19,339 nt of DNA from JAHOYW01 sp964515915 (GTDB taxonomy: Bacteria; Verrucomicrobiota; Lentisphaeria; Victivallales; Victivallaceae), in NCBI GenBank assembly GCA_964515915.1, contig CAZEXM010000041.1, positions 1 through 19,339 on the forward strand. Reading direction: 5' to 3'. Positions within the stretch are counted from its first letter, which is position 1, and each line of letters begins with the position of its first letter. The translations under genes and the position numbers were made by a program. Below, piece after piece: positions 14,881 through 19,339 of the stretch. The notes under the pieces are model-generated. The model was not told where the DNA came from. It saw nothing but the letters and a program-made list of their open reading frames with translations, and did not search any database.

Positions 14881-15984
14881 ATGAAAATTTTATTTACAAT
14901 TATTTTTAGTTTGCTGCTGCTTCCGCCGATCTCCGCGGCGCGCCGGCAGATGGTGGAAATTGAATTATCGAACGGCAGACAAGTTTCGGGAAAACTTTCA
15001 CTAATGGGCAGCCGCCCTTTGACTATCACCCCGACTGGCGGAAAATATCAGCAGAAAATTTTGTTGAGCGACATTATTTCCATAAACCAGATAATCCGGG
15101 AACAAAGCATGAACCGCCCCTGGATTTATAAGGAAGCCGGTAAAATCGACAAAATATACCTCGAAGGCAGCTATCCCTTCATCAATTTCACCACCGAAAT
15201 ACTCCTGGCCAACGGCAAAGTCGTCCGGGGTGATATTGTTTCAACAGCTTTCAGGTTTAGCGGAAAAGGTTTCCGCAAGTTGTTTTTGACGCGGCAGATA
15301 AAGGGTAAAACCGGCGAAAAAATGAGCGATCTGGTTTATCCGCTGAGGATTAAATTCGGCAATCGCCGGACTTTAGTCGAACCGATTACAATTAACTTGC
15401 AGAACGCCGGTAAAATCCAGGGCGCGGCCGCTTTGGATAATGAGCGGGAAGTCGTTCGTTTCGGCAAAATCAATGGTTCCAGGATTGTTTTTGCTGATTT
15501 GCTGGCGGCTGATTACGATATTTATATTTTGACCGACGCCAATGTTTTAGGCGGACTTTCGGATGCGGCGCCAGCTGAATTGAGAGGAAAAACTTTGCCG
15601 CCTGATGCTTTGGCCGAACTGAAAAAAGTATTTCCATTGGCGGATGATTTTTTCAGCGAACGCTGGATTCTGGGGCTGAGCGGCAACCCGAAATTCTGCA
15701 AGACACTGGTTTATAAACGGCGTGAAAAATATTATCATTCCGGCAAACATACGCCGGGAGGCTGGATGTGGCATCTGGATATCTGGTCATGGCACCTCGC
15801 CGGCGGTAAATGGAAAATAAACCGGCGCTATATCATGGTACGGCACAAACAAAAAGGCGGCGAAAAAATACGTAATTTGTTTTTAGTCAAAGCTCTCGGG
15901 GCAGTAAAACCGGGAACTGAATTAAATATTGATTTTAAAAAGGATCAGGACAATGGGTTCAAATTTATCCGCAAGCTTAAATAA
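14881..15984 (+). CDS. Exported protein of unknown function with repeated barrel-like units
   Basis: I do not recognise a family. A signal peptide (MKILFTIIFSLLLLPPISAA) is followed by three segments of similar pattern: VEIELSNGRQVSGKLSLMG, TEILLANGKVVRGDIVSTA and ITINLQNAGKIQGAAALDN. Each has the form hydrophobic-strand, Asn-Gly or Asn-Ala turn, then a Gly-turn strand, like small SH3- or LSm-type barrels. A Trp-rich stretch comes near residue 300 (GGWMWHLDIWSWHLAGGKW), and a basic C-terminus follows. Predicted periplasmic, 367 residues. It starts 13 nt after the previous gene in an A-only leader with no Shine-Dalgarno. The next gene begins inside its 3' end. Its place between the VWA pair and the DUF4175-like gene suggests it belongs to the same complex. 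Confidence 0.7.
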   Translation: MKILFTIIFSLLLLPPISAARRQMVEIELSNGRQVSGKLSLMGSRPLTITPTGGKYQQKILLSDIISINQIIREQSMNRPWIYKEAGKIDKIYLEGSYPFINFTTEILLANGKVVRGDIVSTAFRFSGKGFRKLFLTRQIKGKTGEKMSDLVYPLRIKFGNRRTLVEPITINLQNAGKIQGAAALDNEREVVRFGKINGSRIVFADLLAADYDIYILTDANVLGGLSDAAPAELRGKTLPPDALAELKKVFPLADDFFSERWILGLSGNPKFCKTLVYKRREKYYHSGKHTPGGWMWHLDIWSWHLAGGKWKINRRYIMVRHKQKGGEKIRNLFLVKALGAVKPGTELNIDFKKDQDNGFKFIRKLK

Positions 15985-18900
15985 ATTAAAGCGAATAAAT
16001 CGCCGGCAGACTTTGTTTAAAAGTTTTTGCCGTCTCGCGGCGGCTGATCTTTTTGTGCTTACGATATTGTTCGCCCTGGATAACTTAAGCGCTTTTTCAT
16101 CTGAATTACGTTTTTCATTACTGGTGATTTTCGTCATCGGCAACATAGTTTTATTGTTTAAGCTGGGCCGCGACCTGTATAAATCGCGTTTAACTGACCG
16201 GCAGGCGGCATTGAAGCTGGAGGATTTACATGAAATCAAAGATAATTCACTGATTAACGCGATTTGCTTCCGGGATGATAAAAGCATTTCCGAAGGCCTG
16301 CAATCACTGTTTCTAGCTTCCGCCGACGCGCGTTGTGAAAAATTAAGCTTGTCCGGCGTCTGGAAAAACAAAACTTGTCAGCGGATCGCGAAAATATTAG
16401 TTATTGCCCTGGTTATTACGGCCTTATATATTGTCTTACTGCATCGCTACGCCTATAACGCGGCTTTGCGTTTCGCGAATCCGTGGACCCAGCTGGCGGC
16501 TTTGAATTTCACTCAGTTCGAGGTTTCACCGGGTGATGCGCGGCTTGCCGCCGGGCAGAGCCTGACCGTGAAGGCAAAGGCTTTCCGCGCGGGTAAAAAG
16601 ATCAATAATCTGCAGATTTTACTGACCAATTCCGCTGCTTCCACACTGTACCCGATGCGCAGCAGCAAGGGAGCGTCCTGGTTTGTAATCAGTAATATTA
16701 TTGCCGGCATGAGCTATAAAATTTCCTCCGGCAATGATTCCACGCGGAAATTTAAAATAGAAATCATCCCGAAACCAAAGTTTAAAAAGTTTGCCGTTAC
16801 GGTTTCGCCGCCGGCCTATACGCGGCTGAAAAGTATTTCCTATGACGTCAGAACAAACGAGATCAACGCTCCGGTTGGTTCTCGAATCAATATAAACGCC
16901 GCAAACTCCGCCGATGATAAAACGGAAGTGTTCTGGGGCAAAGACCCGAAAACTCACACCTTGCCCTGTTCATTTGATTTGACTGAAGATACGCTTGGCA
17001 GGGCGGCAATCACAAAAAATAAAATCAAATATCCGGATATCTGGCGTTGCGCCTTCCGCGCTGAAAGCGACACTCCGCCGCGGCCGCGCTTCATGAACCG
17101 GCAGGTCAATATTGAAGCCGGACTGGGACAAAGCATTGTTTTGTATATTGCCGCTGAAGATGATTACGGGGTGAGCGCCTTGCGCATAATAGTCGCCAAC
17201 CAGGGGCGCAAAGGCGTTTACAAACAGTTCAACTACCGGCAGTCGCCGCTTCGCAAAATCCGGGAAGCGGTAGTGCTGGCCCTGAGCCCGGAAATGTGTT
17301 CGGCGGATACGGTGCTGGAAATTTCGCTGCAGGCGCTTGATTCACGGATTCCCGCCCAAATGGGAGTCAGTGAGTCCAATCTGACAATACACCTTGTTGA
17401 TTTAGTTAAAAAGCTGAAAGAAAACATGCCCCCGGGCGCTGACGCCGGCATATATAAATTACTGTTCAAAACTATAGAAAAACAGCAGGAAATCCGTAAC
17501 TGGCTTTCCATCCGGGCGAAAAGAATAAGACGCTGGGAAATTTATCGCCTGGCAAACTGGCAGCGCGAAGTTAAAAAATTATTGCTTTCAGCCGCCGGCA
17601 AAGCAGAAAAACTAAAAAAGGATTTTGCCGCGCGCATCCGGAAAATAGTTGACGATAACGCGGAACAATTAGTTGATAACGCCAGGGGGCTTGTCAAAGA
17701 GCGGCGACGAATAAAACTGGAACAGGAGATAAATCTAATTATCAGCAGCCAGAGTATCCTTATCCAGCGGATAGAGGCTTTGCTGGGAGTGATTGCGGCT
17801 AAGGAAATTAAGGAGAAGGAGCGGAAGGAACTTCTTGCCGAAGACGAACAGCAAAAAGAATTTTTTGACAAACTTAAAGACGTTCGCGACAAACTTGACG
17901 AATTCATGAAAGAACAGAAAAAAATTATTACTGAAACTGAAGCAATTGACAAAAAAGACCCGGAAGACTGGAGTGATGGAGAAGAAAAACTTCTCGGGAA
18001 ACTGGCGGCGCGCGAACTGGACTGGTCGAAGTTTTTCAAGGCGGCGTTCAATGATTTGTCTAAACTACAGAATCAGGATTTTTCCAATTCGGCGATGGCT
18101 GATGAATTTGTGGAGATGTACGAGGAACTGCAGAAAGCCGGTGAAGCACTGGCAAAGAAAAAGATTAAAGAGATCGCCACACTGGCTGAAAATACCGCGA
18201 TGGACAGTTCGGTATCCGTCGCCGCGAACCTCGACCGGTGGCTGGCGGATAATAAAGATTCCGTCAAATGGAACGCCGAGGAAAGCGGTGAAGCCCCGGA
18301 TATTCCATTGACCGATTTGCCCGCGGAATTGACCGATATCATTGGAGATTTGATTGAAAGCGAAGACGATATGGGCGAAGATACGCAGGATTCGACAAAT
18401 TCATTCTCTTATTCCAGTGACGAAGGACTGGGTTGGGGCGTAAGTGACGGTAATATCGACAGTATGCAGGCCAAGGGAATAACCGGTAACATATTGCCCA
18501 ACAGCAATGAAGTCGGCGGGCGTTCCGGCGAGGGGCGTTCCGGCAAATCATCCGGACAATTCGTGGAAAAAACCGCGACCGGCAAAGGCGGACGCAAAAC
18601 TCCGACCCGTTTAACACAATCTCCTTACGAAAAAGGCACAGTCGAAGATAGTTCCAGGGATGCCCAGGGCGGAGCCTCCGGCGGCGGCAAACAATCCGGC
18701 ACCGGCAACGAAGGATTGATCGGCGTAAGCCCGGATCAGGATCCCGATATCAAGGAACGCCTGACTGGAACCCGGGGCGAATTGCGGCAACGCGCCGAGG
18801 CTTTGCTGAGAAAGCTGGGCAAACGACAATTGCCGACCGGTGATTTGCGCGAAGCCCTGAATAAAATGGCGCGCTTGAAAAATTTGCCGGCCAAAGGCAA

Positions 18901-19114
18901 TGAAGTTGAGATTAAACAGCTCAAACAGGAAATCGCCGGAGCCCTGCGTAATGCCGGAATAGCTTTGGTTTTGAGCATAAATGCCGGTAAAGAAAAAGTC
19001 AAACAGCAGAAAATACGGAATTTCACGGTTAAATATCAACAAAAGGAAAAAGTGCCGACAGAATATCAGGATTGCGTCAGCGGATATTTCAAAGCCCTGG
19101 CGGCGGAAGAGTAA
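15953..19114 (+). CDS. DUF4175-like large membrane and coiled-coil protein
   Basis: Chosen start: ATG 15953, with AAGGA 8 nt upstream; a TTG at 15929 is in frame but has no good site. It overlaps the previous gene by 32 nt. The 1053-residue protein has three predicted membrane helices (about 27-48, 53-70 and 144-164). A beta-rich part (about 180-480) follows with EVSPGDARLAAGQSLTVKA and VTVSPPAYTRL, a pattern typical of DUF4175-like proteins of MoxR clusters. A long charged helical, probably coiled-coil region spans about 500-720. Then comes a low-complexity Gly/Ser-rich stretch (about 815-925, with GGRSGEGRSGKSSG and GGASGGGKQSGTG), and last a helical basic end. It is the last gene of the cluster and may be the scaffold that links the machine to the envelope. 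Function is unknown. Confidence 0.78.
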   Translation: MGSNLSASLNKLKRINRRQTLFKSFCRLAAADLFVLTILFALDNLSAFSSELRFSLLVIFVIGNIVLLFKLGRDLYKSRLTDRQAALKLEDLHEIKDNSLINAICFRDDKSISEGLQSLFLASADARCEKLSLSGVWKNKTCQRIAKILVIALVITALYIVLLHRYAYNAALRFANPWTQLAALNFTQFEVSPGDARLAAGQSLTVKAKAFRAGKKINNLQILLTNSAASTLYPMRSSKGASWFVISNIIAGMSYKISSGNDSTRKFKIEIIPKPKFKKFAVTVSPPAYTRLKSISYDVRTNEINAPVGSRININAANSADDKTEVFWGKDPKTHTLPCSFDLTEDTLGRAAITKNKIKYPDIWRCAFRAESDTPPRPRFMNRQVNIEAGLGQSIVLYIAAEDDYGVSALRIIVANQGRKGVYKQFNYRQSPLRKIREAVVLALSPEMCSADTVLEISLQALDSRIPAQMGVSESNLTIHLVDLVKKLKENMPPGADAGIYKLLFKTIEKQQEIRNWLSIRAKRIRRWEIYRLANWQREVKKLLLSAAGKAEKLKKDFAARIRKIVDDNAEQLVDNARGLVKERRRIKLEQEINLIISSQSILIQRIEALLGVIAAKEIKEKERKELLAEDEQQKEFFDKLKDVRDKLDEFMKEQKKIITETEAIDKKDPEDWSDGEEKLLGKLAARELDWSKFFKAAFNDLSKLQNQDFSNSAMADEFVEMYEELQKAGEALAKKKIKEIATLAENTAMDSSVSVAANLDRWLADNKDSVKWNAEESGEAPDIPLTDLPAELTDIIGDLIESEDDMGEDTQDSTNSFSYSSDEGLGWGVSDGNIDSMQAKGITGNILPNSNEVGGRSGEGRSGKSSGQFVEKTATGKGGRKTPTRLTQSPYEKGTVEDSSRDAQGGASGGGKQSGTGNEGLIGVSPDQDPDIKERLTGTRGELRQRAEALLRKLGKRQLPTGDLREALNKMARLKNLPAKGNEVEIKQLKQEIAGALRNAGIALVLSINAGKEKVKQQKIRNFTVKYQQKEKVPTEYQDCVSGYFKALAAEE

Positions 19115-19135
19115 GCGGAAGAGTAAGGAGAAAGA

Positions 19136-19185
19136 TTGGGGGAGAAGACAAAACTTTTTGAAGAAAGTTTTTTCCTCTCCCCCAA
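19136..19185 (+). terminator. Hairpin after the long cluster, probable terminator or repeat
   Basis: TTGGGGGAGA (19136-19145) pairs with TCTCCCCCAA (19176-19185). Inner A/T-rich arms (AAAACTTT and AAAGTTTT) pair around a short loop, so nearly all 50 nt fold into one rod, 21 nt after the last stop. No T run follows the outer stem directly; T-rich blocks lie inside and further on (19197-19214). Direct repeats of CAAAA(A)CTTTTTG occur in and after the hairpin. It may end the transcript or protect its 3' end. It also looks like a dispersed intergenic element. Confidence 0.55.
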
Positions 19186-19220
19186 ACCCCCTCTGCTTTT
19201 TCAAAAACTTTTTGGATATC

Positions 19221-19256
19221 GAGCTCAATCAGGCAACAAGTTGCCTGATTGAACTC
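19221..19256. repeat. 17-bp snap-back palindrome
   Basis: GAGCTCAATCAGGCAAC (19221-19237) and GTTGCCTGATTGAACTC (19240-19256) pair over 17 positions with one mismatch and a 2-nt centre. As DNA it is almost a perfect palindrome. No T run follows, so it is either a second RNA-protecting hairpin or a palindromic element. From here to the window end (19257-19339) the sequence is AT-rich and I see no gene or convincing promoter. Confidence 0.75.
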
Positions 19257-19339
19257 GGGAATTAATTGAAACATAGTATAGTTAAAACGGAAGTTTGAGA
19301 ATTTTGCATTGGATTTGAGCTTGGCAAGTGTGAATTCAA

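Noticed and set aside
17542..18051. Minus-strand Ser-rich open frame of 169 codons
   Set aside because: Antisense of a Lys/Glu-rich coiled-coil segment; Ser/Phe richness is what the opposite strand of such codons gives.
18611..19228. Minus-strand open frame of 205 codons at the end of the window
   Set aside because: It is antisense to the low-complexity and C-terminal part of the DUF4175-like gene; its Phe-rich start comes from the hairpin repeat.

Overview
The window looks like a chromosomal segment from a Gram-negative bacterium of the PVC superphylum (Lentisphaerae, Kiritimatiellae or Verrucomicrobia type). This is an inference. It rests on the co-occurrence of a MoxR ATPase, a DUF58 protein, BatA-like VWA proteins, a DUF4159 protein and a large DUF4175-like membrane protein in one operon, on a Hanks-type kinase with a membrane anchor, and on several snap-back intergenic repeats. 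Base composition is moderate, and coding density is high.

Left part (1-4900), envelope polysaccharide and signalling genes. A polysaccharide deacetylase (142-1092, +) ends at a hairpin-T terminator. Facing it on the minus strand are a two-domain GT2-GT4 glycosyltransferase (4871-2805), a membrane-anchored Ser/Thr protein kinase (2695-1283), and a 46-residue lipoprotein (1286-1146). The lipoprotein start overlaps the kinase stop by 4 nt (ATGA), and its strong ribosome binding site lies inside the last kinase codons. The glycosyltransferase carries an internal ATG with a well-spaced GGAG exactly between its two enzyme domains, so it may be two genes joined in frame or may make two products.

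Divergent spacer (4872-5118). It holds a four-unit 10-bp tandem repeat and weak promoter-like sequences.

Right part (5119-19114), one long plus-strand cluster of eight genes with overlaps or short gaps except for one 168-nt interruption. In order: exported PA14-like/TPR protein; exported protein with two DUF4159-like units; [two hairpin repeat elements]; MoxR AAA+ ATPase; DUF58 protein; BatA-like membrane VWA protein; second membrane VWA protein with a glutamine-amidotransferase-like fold; exported protein of unknown function with repeated barrel-like units; and a 1053-residue DUF4175-like membrane/coiled-coil protein. MoxR ATPases and VWA partners are known to act together as chaperone or assembly machines. 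Here a cytoplasmic MoxR-DUF58 pair probably works on, or through, the two membrane VWA proteins, whose extracytoplasmic parts could meet the exported TPR, DUF4159 and unknown proteins. The substrate is not visible from sequence.

End (19115-19339). No gene is visible; there are two strong hairpins, the first probably acting as terminator of the long cluster.
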